This document shows, piece after piece, positions 39,570-51,500 of a stretch of 64,000 nucleotides of DNA. The notes under the pieces are model-generated. The model was not told the origin of the DNA, did no database searches, and saw nothing but the letters and a program-made list of their open reading frames with translations. The DNA comes from Benincasa hispida (Eukaryota > Streptophyta > Magnoliopsida > Cucurbitales > Cucurbitaceae). The stretch lies in assembly GCF_009727055.1 (NCBI RefSeq), contig NC_052354.1, positions 2,706,975 to 2,770,974 of the forward strand, read 5' to 3'. Numbering within the stretch: position 1 is the stretch's first letter; each line of letters opens with the position of its first letter. The translations under genes were made by a program, and so were the position numbers.

Positions 39570-41495
39570 TGTTGACAATAAATTATACAATGTCAAGCAA
39601 GGATACAAGCCCATGTCCCCGTAACCAGTTCCCCGACAACGACGGCATAAACTTGTTGGACAAAGAATTGAGCTATATAGTGATGCACACACAAGATACA
39701 AGTCTATTGATATGCAATAATGACTTGACTTGACTCAATTCATGCAATACTACTTCTAGATATGCATTATTACTGAATGCTCTTGTAGTATGCTGTGCAT
39801 TGTCATAAGTTTCCTTGCGTTGGAACCAAGTATAATTCCACTGCAAGTTTCTCAGTATGATCTGAGGTCGAAGACAGGGACTGTTTGAGGTTATTGCTTA
39901 ATGTTTATGATACATGCGACCAGGTTTTTCAATCTTTTAAAATTATGGTTTGTACAAGTATTTAAAATATGCGTTAAAGTAAAGTAAAGCAGTAAAATCC
40001 GATAATAAAATAAAGTGCAGTAAACCTAAGCTAAGATGGTACAGGATACAGGCTTCATGATACAAGATACTGAGGTCAAGGCTTGCTGTGAAGATTATAC
40101 ACAGATCATGTGATGTGATAGTAGGTCTTATGTACGAAGCAGAAAGAGAAAGATAACTAATATAAACATCGCAAGTTCCTTAATTGCGTTAAAATAATAA
40201 ACACGGTTCCGTTTTTCCTTTAGCGTACACCTTTCAGTGATCGGCCGCATTCCCACATGTCTGTGGTGAAACAAAGACGAACGTAATGAATGCAAGGTTG
40301 CTTCCATCTCTGGAAGTACTACTCGCTCTAGTTAACGCATTCTTCTGACCTTCTCTCGATAGATCAGAATGAAATCTTCACTTCTGCTCTCATAGGTGAA
40401 GATGCCGTCTAGCATGCCTTAGCTAAACGCAATTATCTCTTTAACACAGATTAAGTACTTGTTTAATTAATATTAAATACCAGGGGGTTAAGAACACTTT
40501 ATGAAGAAAATGATAAACGGAGGAATGGAAATAGACAGACAAGTGGTGATGAAAACGGTCAAAACATTTAATATATCTATTTAGTGTCTGATACATGGTG
40601 TGAATGAAGAGATAAAGAAGATGAAATACAATGATGAAAAGAGATAGAAACAGATACAAACAAGTGCCAACGTCTCGGCATCGGTTTGGATGGAGATTTG
40701 CTTGCCGGAATGGATGGATCGTGGAAGGATGAGTTTCCCTCTCAGGCTTGCTCAACCGATAGCAGGGATCTGAGTGTAGAGCTTCGCAGCGGGGATCTGG
40801 CAGATTAACACTGAGACTCACCTCTCGGCCTTGTCTCTTCTTCTTCCCGGATTTCTTCAGTTTAACACTCAGCTCAGCCTTTTTCTCAATGACCTAATAT
40901 CAATTGGCCCTATATCAAGTAGCATATTTTTCTGTGAATTCTATGGGGTATTTATAGGTGAAGATTTTTTACTTCGGCCTTGTGGTCCCCACTTGTTGTT
41001 ATGGAAATTCCGAAGATGGAGGGATATTATTCCTTCTGTTATGCAATCAGACCGTCAAATTTGCACAAGCGTTAGTTGTATACATGTCACAATCCTCCGC
41101 TTTTGCATTGCTCAGCTGCATCTTTCGATCGAGTGTTCGCATGCGGTGTTGTTTTTATTGCCGCATGTGGTTGAAAATCAGCTCTGGATCGATTGTCGCA
41201 TTGCGCCGTCATTGCGTTAATCGTCTTTTCATTGTTGATTGACGGGCGCACATGTGGAACAGAGATACGTTGGTCAGTTTGTCTTGAGCCTTAATCGCAA
41301 GCGGTGACTTGGTTTCCTACAAAACATAGTAGAAATCTCCTTTTCTTCCATCTCAATGGTGTTAGTGGGTGTAATTGCAATAATTCAGAATTATTGTATT
41401 TCGAAGTTAATTTTCATACAATTGGCACATATTTATTCTCTTTCGGCCGCAATATCTAGATAAGGTAGTATAAATAACCTGCATTTCTACAAATT
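39570..41495 (-). mobile_element. Athila/Tat-like LTR plus primer binding site, nested insert
   Basis: The inserted block is flanked by the 9-bp repeat ATTAGGAGA (39561-39569, 41496-41504). On the minus strand, TGTAGAAATG (from 41491) to GTCCAACA (to 39654) forms a 1.84-kb LTR-like unit with TG..CA ends. Five bases after it, 39647-39630 matches the tRNA-Asp-type primer binding site TGGCGCCGTTGCCGGGGA at 15 of 18 positions. Two of the three mismatches are C-to-T. Only 84 bp follow the LTR, so the coding part is missing. A 9-bp duplication is unusual for an LTR element, and its first copy is adjacent to a TGTTGAC terminus. The classification rests mainly on the primer binding site. Confidence 0.55.
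39630..39647 (-). promoter_or_regulatory. tRNA-Asp-type primer binding site
   Basis: The minus strand reads TGCCGTCGTTGTCGGGGA. Family knowledge: Athila/Tat Gypsy elements prime from tRNA-Asp with TGGCGCCGTTGCCGGGGA. Fifteen of 18 bases agree and it lies five bases from a CA-3' LTR end. Confidence 0.6.
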
Positions 41496-42373
41496 ATTAG
41501 GAGAATTCATCAAAGGTATGTTGAATTTGAAACCCTCTTGTGATTTTATGCAAAAGCATGCTTTTAGAACTCAAACTAAATGTAATTAGAATGCTTATTG
41601 ATTCTGTTTGTTTATGTTGCATGTTAATATATCCTATCGATTAGTTGGGGAGAGAATAGAGATTCAAGTATGTAAATATGATATAATTTGCTGAGTATGT
41701 GTTTGGTCTGTAAATAGGTATCTAAAGTTTATCATATGACCACCTAGCCAAGCTATTATCTGAAAGATCATGTTGTTTTAAGACCTATGTTGGATTGTCT
41801 GGATATATAATTATATGTATTTGTTTATCAGATTACGTAAAGGTGAGAAGATAGGTTACAAGTACTAAATGGCTAGTGGATGTCATAAGAAGGTTGACAT
41901 CTGCTGTCTTCACATCTCTTGCCAGGTTAAGAGGCTAGCCTAGGAGGGGTGTGACACAACGTGCTGCAAAATCTTCCATAAACCGAACAGATCATGAACA
42001 AAGGACATCACCAAAAGGACTTCTTTGCTATTCTTAGGCAATGAATATAGGTTGTGAGATCTGTTTATGGTTTCGAAGGGGAAGAGAATTTGTAGAGATT
42101 TTTTTAGAGATAGTTTTTGTTCATTAAAAAAAATGTGTTGCTTCTTTTTCAGAACACACATCCCTCGAGAATCCCACAAGACAATGGTCCTGGATAACTC
42201 CCCTCCCCTTAACGCATAATAACTCCCTTTGAGTTATTATTTTTGTTTTATTTAATAAATATATATTAGAGGAAAATTGTTATGAATAAAAAAAACATAA
42301 CAAAATATTTACACCATTTTGAAGATTCCTAACCTACCCCTTTTACACTTGAACTTCATGTGTCTATTGATCG

Positions 42374-42900
42374 GTGATTTCATCTTCTTCATCAACTTTC
42401 ATCGTTTTTCTTCTTCTAGCATTCTTCATTGATCAGCAATTCCAACCTATATCGTGCTTCATCGATCGTTCTTCATTGATCAACAATTCCAACCTATCTC
42501 GTGCTTCATCGATCGTTCTTCATTCTTCATCGTTCATCTTTGTTATTCATCCCGAGATTGAAAGGTGTGTTTTCTTCATCTTCACTATTCTTCTTCATCT
42601 TCTATCTTCGCCTTCATCTTTCGTTGTCTTCTTCTTTTTTTTCTTCTTTGTCTTCTTCTTCTTCTTATTTTTTGTCTTCATCTTCACATTCTTCTAGGTT
42701 TTTCAGAATCTTAGCTTCTTCTTCTATTATAATTTTTCTTCTTCAATGGATTGAAATTTAATCATTTGTGCACATGAAACATCTTTTTTCCTTCTTTTTA
42801 TTATTCTTCTATAGTCATTGTTGGTTTTCAATCTTCTTATTTTTCTTATTCAATTGATATTCTTCTTCTTCTTCTTCTTCTTTAATCAAATCCAACAACT
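42374..42900 (+). repeat. TTC/TCA-rich low-complexity tract
   Basis: Long runs of TTC, CTTCAT and TTCTTCTT code only Ser/Phe/Leu in every frame. TTCCAACCTAT(A/C)TCGTGCTTC with CATCGATCGTTCTTCATT is repeated at about 42440 and 42488. The tract occupies the position expected for the leader of the Mutator-like transposase in island A. No protein is supported. Confidence 0.6.
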
Positions 42901-43660
42901 CAAATTTTTAGCTGATAGACATCAGAATGTTGATGTTTCAACTGATAGACATTGAAATTCAAGTGATTTGACTTAAACTCTATCGAAATATGGCTAATTG
43001 GATTTCAAATAAGATAAACCATAATAGTGTTCTATCATTATCTATCGTTGATAAGCTGTGATAGAAAGTGAAAGACTTCTATTGATGTCTACCACTGATA
43101 GATGTCTATCTTTGTCTATCACTTTGTTTGTATTGATTTGTTTTTGTATTTGTATAATGCACTTGTTCTTCTTCCTTTAATCAATTTATATTTTTGTTTT
43201 AGATTTGTTTGTATTGGTTTTGTTTGTGTTTGTTCTTCTTCTTCTTTGATTTTGTTTACAATTTTCTTCATAAAAACTTTATCTATGTGTATCAATAATA
43301 GACAAAGATAGAATTCTATCACTGATAGACAGAGATAGACTTCTATCAATGTCTATTTGTAATAGATATTTTCGCGATTGTTTTCTTATACAATCTTTTT
43401 TGCCTTTTGCAGTAATTAGATATCATGGTTAATCTTTCTGTAGTTGTTTTTTTATGGTGTACAGTAGAACCATTACAATTGTTATGAGAATTATTATAAG
43501 GTTGGTAGATTTTTTGTGGGTGATATGATAGACTCCAATGGTTTAACTGGTTTGGTATTGAAAGAAATTCAGTTGGTTTAGTGTTTTATCACCGTCTATC
43601 ACTGATAGATAGTGATAGTGACAATGATAGAATCTACTGGCAGTTGATTATAATTATTTT
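42900..43660. repeat. tetO-like palindrome cluster, island A left
   Basis: Repeated GATAGA/TCTATC half-sites include perfect TCTATCACTGATAGA at 43315-43329 and at 43595-43609. They precede and run up to the transposase tail beginning near 43688. Confidence 0.8.
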
Positions 43661-43687
43661 TTTCATTTTTATTTATTAGGTTGATCT

Positions 43688-44397
43688 TGTTAGCAATGTT
43701 GAATACAAATTAATGGATGGTGATAAACAGTTCTCGGTGAAACTGGACTCGGGATCTTGTAGTTGTCGAGTATAGGATTGTTATGACATTCCATATGATC
43801 ATGAACTTACTATTCTTCGGAGGCTTAATTTCGATACTTATTCTTATGTGTTTGTATATTATTATTCAACAACATTGTCATCAAAGTATAAAGATTGTGT
43901 TCGACCTGTTGGAATTCATTTAGATTGGAGGGTTGTAGATGATAAACATTACCTCCTATCATAAACGTCAAGCTAAGAGACCAAGAAACAAAGGATCCTA
44001 TCTATAGGTGAATCTAAAAGTTAATCAAAATGTAGTCAATGTAATAGGAAAGGTTACAATTGTCGGACTTGCAAACCTGCGCCAGTTAATCAATGATGTA
44101 GTCTTGTTTGTGGCTTTTTTTTTTTTTTTTTTTTNNNNNNNNNNNNNNNNNNNNNNNNNNNNNNNNNNATTGTCATCAAAGTATAAAGATTGTGTTCGAC
44201 CTGTTGGAATTCATTTAGATTGGAGGGTTGTAGATGATCAGATTAAAACATTACCTCCTATCATAAACGTCAAGCTAGGAGACCAAAAAACAAAGGATCC
44301 TATCTATAGGTGAATCTAAAAGTTAATCAAAATGTAGTCGATGTAATAGGAAAGGTTACAATTGTCGGACTTGCAAACTTGCGCCAGTTAATCAATG
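43688..44397 (+). pseudogene. mudrA-like transposase C-terminus (SWIM zinc finger), island A
   Basis: The frame gives VKLDSGSCSCRV, a TAG, then DCYDIPYDHELTILRRLN, DTYSYV and RPVGIHLDWRVVDDQ. A PPII..LG segment and a CAPVNQ end follow. This is the SWIM (CxCx(n)CxH) tail of plant Mutator transposases. Two lesions are visible: TGG to TAG after CRV and Cys to Tyr in the second half of the finger (IPYDH for IPCDH). The tail is duplicated around the N run (43874-44134 and 44169-44430). The catalytic domain is not found upstream, so this is only a remnant. Confidence 0.75.
44135..44168. other. Assembly gap (34 N) after a poly-T run
   Basis: A homopolymer T tract (44117-44134) runs into N. The sequence after the gap repeats that before it (44169 onward matches 43874 onward). 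Confidence 1.
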
Positions 44398-44579
44398 ATG
44401 TAGTCTTGTTTGTTGCTTTTTTTTTAACTTGTATTTGTTGATGGATTGATATTAGAGTTTATCAAAGTTATTTTTTTTTTATTTATTCTCTTCTTGAGTT
44501 GTAACCAAATGGAATGATATCTTTAAATCAATAAAATACTTGAATATTTTTGTTTATATTCATCTTTTATTTAAGCTAG

Positions 44580-47500
44580 TTAAAGCACAACAAAGTAACT
44601 ATTAGCGATAGACATTTGATATAAAACTCCATCAATGAACATAAACATTCTTATGAATTATTATATAATTTATCAGTGATAGCAATGATAAAAGTCTATC
44701 AATATCTAACACTAATTGAAAGTGATAGTATTCTATCAGTGATAGACATCGATAGACATTTATCGGTGTCTATCATGATCAACAATGATAAACTGTTATC
44801 AGTTGTAACATTGGTTTATGTTGATCTACCTGCACGCAAGAAGAATGGGGATGGTGGGAGAGCTGCCTAAGCAACAACCATAGAATATATCCATCACTTA
44901 TATGCTAGTATATTATCCACTTTGTATCAACAACAAAGTTAAAAGACTCTATTTGAAATAAATTTTATGTGTCCATACTAATAAACACTAATAGAAGTCT
45001 ATCAGTGTCTATCACGTCATATACAAAACAAGTCACACAACTTATTTAACCAAATAACCTTCAAACAACCTTTCAAATCCCACTTCCATCTTAAAGTAGC
45101 CACATTCTATCACAAACAACAATCTACAACTTTACTTTCCTCACTGCATTGCTTTAGGCCTTACCACCATTTTAGAAATGGATATCATTTTTCACACTTA
45201 TATAAAGTCTAGTTGTGTTTATCGCTGATAGACGCTCATAGAATTCTATCTGTGTCTATCAGTAATAGACAGTAATAGAAATCTAGTTATGTTTATCAAT
45301 AATAGATACTGATAGAAGTCTATCAGTGTTATATAAACAAAAACATTCTTCTTCAAGTTATTGCTGAGATGTGAGCCTATTCAAACCTTCTCCTTTTCTT
45401 CTACTGAAATTTGAGCTTTCTTCTCTGAGATCGCCAATAAAAATGTACAACTTCTATCTATCACTAATGAACACTAATAAAAGTCTACCAATGTCTATCA
45501 CGACATATGCAAAACAAAAAAAGAAGAAAAATAAAAAAAATTCTATTAGTATGTCACACAAACGTGTGAGAGAAACTGATAGAAGTCTATCACATTCTAT
45601 CACAACATATACAAAAATTCTACACTTGTGCCAAAAAACCCCACACTTGATAGATTTCATGTTCCTATACTACATATGTGCCAAAAAAACTCCATCGATA
45701 AAACTCCAATTGAACCTAAAAACTCCATAGTGATAGACTTCGTATCGTGTCTATCACATATAAATTTTCTTTTAAATCTATCACCTAAAAACTCCAACTG
45801 CACTACACTTAGGAACATGATCATGGATTAAAAAATTGAACAAAACACCAAAAAACTTTATCAATAAACATAAAAATTCTCATGTGCCAAAAAACTCCAT
45901 CAGTGAGCAAACTGTACATATGATAAAACATTAATAAAAGTCTATATGTGTCTATCAGCAAGGACACTATGTTTTTTTTCATTCATATTCACTTCAAATT
46001 CAAACGGATAGATCAAATGCTTTAGGATCAACAATTTTATAACTTCAAGAATTTTTTTTCTAAAATTTTAAAAAAACAAAATTTACAATAGTCATTGTTT
46101 AAAAAAAACGAACATTTTGTATTCAATTTACAACTATGATATCACAAGTAATCCTAAATCAAAAGAAAAATTATTCTATATCAAGTCAGTATTCAGATTG
46201 AGATTGAATTTAAGTTGAGAAATCTTTAAATCAAAACTTGACCGACTATCTATCAACAATGTCTCTATTGTTGCTTTTTTTGGAGATACTTTCTTCTTCT
46301 CGTTGTCCTTTTTTGGTGCGACTTTATTGTCCAATGCTTTTTGTGATGGTTTGCTTTGTCGCTTTGGCATTACATCCTTAATATGGGTATCAACAACTAC
46401 CTTCGGTCTAAACCTTTTAGCCTTTCCTTTTTGTTGAACAACCTGAAATGAAATTGGAAGAATGTTAATAATATAAAATTTGTTGAATGTAAAAGAATTA
46501 ATATCTTAGTTTGATATTTACCTTCTTCCCACTCATTTGTTTTATTTTCTTTTGTCTTCTTTGATTCTAGTCATTAGCATCTTCCTCAACTTCCTCAACT
46601 TGTTGCAAGTAAGAAAATGTTTTAAAGTTAGAAGATAATATGACATAACATTATACTATCAATGATAGACAGAAATAGAATTCTATCCTTATCTATCGTG
46701 ATAGACTACTATCATTGTTTATCCCTAATAATATACTATACTATCATTGTCTATCACGATAGAAACTCCATCTGAATACTATAATATCATTGTCTCTCAC
46801 GATAGGAAGTGATAGAATTATATCATTTTCTATCACTGGTAGACAATAATATATTCTAATGATAGATTCTAATAGAGTAACATAATGTAACTAAACACAA
46901 AAAGCTCTATCAACTATCACTCTCTACCTTGGCAACCATGTATTAGCGTCCTAGAAAACTATCAACATGATATAAACAAAATCGAAAACGTCAATGATAG
47001 TTGTTTATTGGTGATAGACAATGATTGAATTCTCTTATTTTCTATAACTAATAAATAATGTGATGGTTGTCTATCACAGTTTATCAGTGATAAACACTGG
47101 TAGAATTCCATCATTTTCTATCACTAATAGATAACGACAGAATCTAGCTAATAAAGTACCATATTCCAACTAAACAAAAGTTATGAATCGGCAAAGTAGG
47201 GTAACATTTTTAAACGAAATGGAAAACTCATCTGAAAGCAACAAAAGTATATATAGGAGCAAGATTTTGAATCTAAACACAAAACAAAAAATTTGGTTCT
47301 ATCTAATGATAGAGCGTAATAGAATACTAGCACGGTATATCATTGATAAACAATGGTAGTTGTCTATCATTCAGATAGACAGGACAATAAAAATGGAAGA
47401 AAGGAACAATGAGTAAGAAAAGAAAATTTAAAAATAACTTTTAGATGATTTAATTGAGTGTGATAGACTTCTATTAACTTACAGAGAGTTTTGATAGAAA
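44580..47500. repeat. tetO-like palindrome array, island A interior
   Basis: GATAGA/TCTATC half-sites and full palindromes occur at irregular spacing over nearly 3 kb, with a perfect TCTATCAGTGATAGA at 44732-44746. Only the short lysine-rich frame at 46176-46610 interrupts the array. The spacing is too irregular for a satellite or CRISPR. Confidence 0.8.
46176..46610 (-). pseudogene. Lysine-rich C-terminal exons of the second Mutator-island gene (island A copy)
   Basis: On the minus strand one exon runs from an acceptor (TTTCATTTCAG, near 46443) through VVQQKGKAKRF, MPKRQSKPSQKALDNK and KKVSPKKATIETLL to SSFDLKISQL and a stop at 46176. An upstream piece (46610-46530) reads VEEVEEDAND, a TAG, then QRRQKKIKQMSGKK with a GTAAAT donor. 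The same architecture (V(V/I)QQK start, KRQxKPSxK, FDLKISQ end) recurs on the plus strand at 58354-58618. I do not recognise a domain. The basic composition suggests nucleic-acid binding or nuclear targeting (inference). Confidence 0.55.
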
Positions 47501-47800
47501 GAAGGAAAAGGTTTAGTTACAGTAACCTTGTAGAGATGTTGGTGAGTGATGAAGTCAATGATAAATTGACATCTTTGAACTGATACAACTCTATCTCAGA
47601 GTAAGAAACAAGAAAAGAAAGGTCGAGAAAGTTGTGTGATAGAATGGGACCTACGAAGTGATAGAAGTCTATCACAAACTAAGAAACAAGAAAGAAAAAA
47701 CTGAGGAAGTTGTGCACAGTTGTCCGTTCGATCAAAAGAAATGGAAGAAGAAGAAAGATTGGAGAAAATGAAAGAAGAAGAATGAAAATGGAGAAGAAGA

Positions 47801-48480
47801 TGTTGGGTGAAAATTTAACTTTCAAAACTAGAGGGAACCAACTTTTATGGTTAGAGAATCCCACATTGGAAAATCTGGTGTTGGAAGTCTCCTTTATGTA
47901 CTCCAACCTTGTGTTTTAGGTTTGAGTCCTAAGGGATACCCATGTTTTTAGGGAGTGAAGAGATAGACTAATGTGGGTTCGGTGGACGTCCCACACATGA
48001 GCTGCCGTCCATCTGGTCGGGCGTGTGTGGTGATTAATTTTAATAAAAATATTATTTTATTTCTTTTATTATTATTTTTTCAATCGAAAAAAGAGGAAAC
48101 AGTCCCTCCGCCCGATAGGCCTATAAAAGGCGAGGCCTTCAGCAATTTGGGACACAAAATTCATTTCTTCATTTCCCACTGCATTTTTCCTCTCCTCCTC
48201 CATCTCAGCGTTCTGAGCAATGAGTTTCGAAAGGGTGTATGTTTCGGTCGGTAACGGTGCATTTCTGATCGAGTTTCATTTGGCTGTTTTATCTTGAGGA
48301 TGACGTGGCACTTTTCAGACTTGCTTGCACACTTGGGCAGAGCCGTGAAACATCTTAAAGAGAGCGAGCTCCACGACTCAGCCTATAACGAGTTTCTGTT
48401 TTACAGGTTTGCCCTTTACTTGACCACCGTGCCTTGATGGTTTACTGTTCGTCGTTCTGAGGGTCTTGCCATTTACAACA
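47801..48480 (+). repeat. 5' LTR of the Copia element
   Basis: 680 bp, TGTTGGGTGA to ATTTACAACA. A TATA box CTATAAAAGG lies at 48121-48130. It is about 99 bp shorter than the 3' LTR, mainly by a missing segment before the TATA box. Confidence 0.9.
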
Positions 48481-48507
48481 ATTTCAAGACGTTGTGCCAC
48501 ATCATCA

Positions 48508-51500
48508 ATGGCCCTCAGTAGCAACAATGACGTTATGATATCTGACCTCAGCCATCCATTTCGGTTCGAAGGAGCGAACTTCAAGCGATGGAAGCAAACG
48601 ATGTTGTTCTTCTTCATCGTCAAGAAAGTTTCCAAAGTTTGCACCAGCGCTAAGCCGATCGTTCTTTTAGATGAACCAACTAAACAACAGATAAAAGAAG
48701 TTGCTGTCTGGGAGGAGAAAGACTTTCTATGTAAGAATTTCATTTTAAATAGTTTGACTGATGATCTATATGACTACTACAGTACAATGAAGACAGCGAA
48801 GGAGGTTTGGGATGCCCTGTAAAAGAAGTATGACACCGAGGAGGCTGGGTCGAAGAAATATGCGGTTAGTCATTATCTCAAGTTCCAGATGACGGATGGC
48901 AAATCTATGGAGGCCCAATCCCATGAACTCCAGAAGATAGCCCACGAGATAATTACTGAAGGTATGCCTCAAAACAAACAATTTCAAGTTGCTGTTATTA
49001 TTGATAAACTGCCCCCTTTGTGGAAGGACTTTAAGAACACTTTAAGGCATACAACTAAGAAGTTTTCTTTGGAGAGTCTTATAACCCGACTAAGGATCGA
49101 GGAGGAAGCTTGAAAGCAAGACCAGAGGGAGGAGATGAACGCAGTACTTGGGAAACTCGCCTCTGCCGTAGTGAAACCTGACAAAAAATCTAAGAGGACA
49201 AAGAGGAAAGGTCAGAACCGTGGCTCCAACAACTAGAACCAACAGAAAAAACAGAAGCCCTCTTCAGGAGAAACGGTACAGTTCCTCTGCTTTAATTGTA
49301 ATAAACTTGGGCATATGGCTAGGAACTGTAGGAATACGTGTCGTCCTGCTGGTCAGGCAAACTTGACAGAAGAGCCGTTAGTCGCCATGATCACAGAAGT
49401 AAATGTGATCGGTGGTTGTGAAGGGTGGTGGATAGATACTGGCGCTTTGCACCACGTTTGTCACGACCTTAGTCTATTTAAAACTTATACTAAAACTAAG
49501 GATAAGAATATTCTATTGGGAGATCACCATTCCACGAAAGTTGTTGGAACCAACGAGGTAGAACTGAAGTTTACCTCTGGGAAGAACCTCATGTGAAGGA
49601 CGTTCTACACACTCCAGAGATAAGAAAGAATTTGGTTTCGAGCTATCTTCTCAATAAAGCTAGGTTTACTCAAACTATAGGGGCAGAACTATATACCCTT
49701 ACCAAAAATAATGTATTTGTAGGGAAAGGGTATGCAACTGAGGGAATGTTCAAATTAAATTTAGTCTCTAATAAAATGAAATCTTCTGTGTATATGTTGT
49801 TTTATATAAATATTTGGCATGCTAGACTCTGTCATATGAATAAGAATTTAATTAGTAACATGATTATGCTAGAAATGATACCTAAGTTATCCATGAATGA
49901 TTTTGATAAATACAAGTATAGTAGTCAGTCTAAAATTACTAAAACTCCGCATAAATCTATACTTAGGAATTCTGAGCCTCTAGATTTGATTCATTCTGAT
50001 GTTTGTGAGTTTGATGGCATCTTGACTAGGAACAGTAAAAGATATTTCATTACTTTTATTGACGACTGCTCTGATTTTACTTTTGTATACTTGATGAAAA
50101 AAAAAAGTGATGCTTTTGATGCCTTCAAACTTTTTGTTTCTGAAATAGAGAACCAGTTTCATAGAAAGGTTAAAAGACTTCGTAGTGATAGAGGAACCGA
50201 GTACGACTCGGACAATTTTAATGAATTCTTCAACTTACATGGAATAATACACGAAAAGACCGCACCTTATTCTCCTGAAATTAACGGAAAAGCCGAAAGG
50301 AAAAATAGAACTTTAGCTGAGCTAGTAGTTGCTATTTTACTTAGTTCAAGAGCAGCGTTTTATTGATAGGGTGAAATCATCCTTACCATATGTTATGTCC
50401 TAAATAGAATCCCAAAATCTAAAAATAAAACTTTACCTTATGAAACTCTCAAGAATAAGAAACCAAACTTGTCCTACTTTAGAACTTGGGGTTTTCTAGC
50501 CTTTGTATGGATTCCAGACCCAAAAAGGAGAAAGTTGGCCAGTAGAGCTTACGAGTGTGTCTTTCTAGGTTATGCCTTAAATAGCAAAGCCTATAGGTTC
50601 TATGATTTAGTGAACCAAGTGATCATTGAGTCAAATGATGCCGACTTCTTTGAAGATAGGTTTGTTTTTAAATCAAGGAATAATGGGGGCTCTGGATCAA
50701 GTGGTATAGCCTTAGTTAGAAATCCTAACCCTAGAGAGGAAACTGACCCATAACCTAGAAGAAGCAAAAGAGCTAGAACCGCCAAAGATTTCGGAAATGA
50801 CTTTCTGACCTACAATGTAGAAGAAGACCCTAAAGATCTGAGAACTGCCCTGTCCTCAGTAGATGCCAACCTATGGCAAGAAGCCATAAATGATGAGATG
50901 GACTCACTTGAGTCAAACAAAACTTGACACCTAGTAGATCTACCCCCAGGATGTAAGGCAATAGGGTGCAAATGGATCTTGAGGAGGAAACTTAGACCTG
51001 ATGGGATTGTCGATAAATTTAAAGCCAGGTTAGTAGAAAAGGGCTTTAGACAAATAGAAAGCGTAAACTTATTTGACACCTTCTCCCCTGTCATTAGAAT
51101 TACCTCTATCTGTGTCATGTTCTCTCTCGCTGCCCTTTATAACTCGTAGTACATCAGATGGATGTAAAAACCACTTTCTTAAATGGTGAACTTGAAGAAG
51201 AGATTTATATGGAACAACCCGAGGGTTTTGTTGTCCATGGTTAAGAAAATAAGGTGTGTAAATTAGACAAATCTCTTTATGGACTAAAATAAGCTCCTAA
51301 GCAATGGCATGAAAAATTTGACAACCTTATCCTATCTAAAGGTTTCAAGGTCAATGAAAGTGACAAATGCATCTACTATAAGTTTGATAATAACCTCTGC
51401 ACTATCTTGTGTCTATATGTAGATGATTAATTGATCTTTGGGTCGAATTTGCACGTCATAAATTATGTAAAATCAATATTGAGTGCAAACTTCGAAATGA

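Larger units (their letters stand above)
37779..41639 (+). mobile_element. 1.9-kb LTR (solo-LTR-like), interrupted by an Athila-like insert
   Basis: The start TGTTGGGTTGTATG and long internal stretches match the intact solo LTR at 60297-62164 (shared CTAAAACTCG, ACATAGGGTGCAA, GTCACTTTTACTTTATAACA). The last 135 bases (41505-41639) match its 3' end (AGAATGCTTATTGATTCT). ATTAG occurs on both flanks (37774-37778, 41640-41644) as a 5-bp target duplication. The normal ATCCAACA terminus has mutated to ATCCTATCG. Removing 39570-41504 leaves about 1.93 kb. No internal genes are present. Confidence 0.75.
37590..41956 (-). repeat. Gypsy LTR copy L4, split by a nested insertion
   Basis: The left part (37590-37773) contains GGGCATCCCAGCTCAC and CATCGGGTAG-like sequence matching L3 around 34650-34700. 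The right part (41645-41956) ends AGGAGGGGTGTGACA exactly like L3. Between them lies another LTR (37779-41639) flanked by ATTAG on both sides. L4 is therefore an older L3-type LTR into which that element jumped. The left end is uncertain. Confidence 0.55.

Noticed and set aside
40441..41242. ORFs of 94-129 codons in the nested insert
   Set aside because: They occur on both strands, lack conserved motifs and fall within an LTR.
42374..42761. Ser/Phe-rich ORFs at 42.4-42.8 kb
   Set aside because: They are translations of a TTC microsatellite-like tract.
13020..47500. CRISPR-like array impression from repeated palindromes
   Set aside because: Spacing is irregular, copies are degenerate and the DNA is plant nuclear. 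The motif belongs to transposons.
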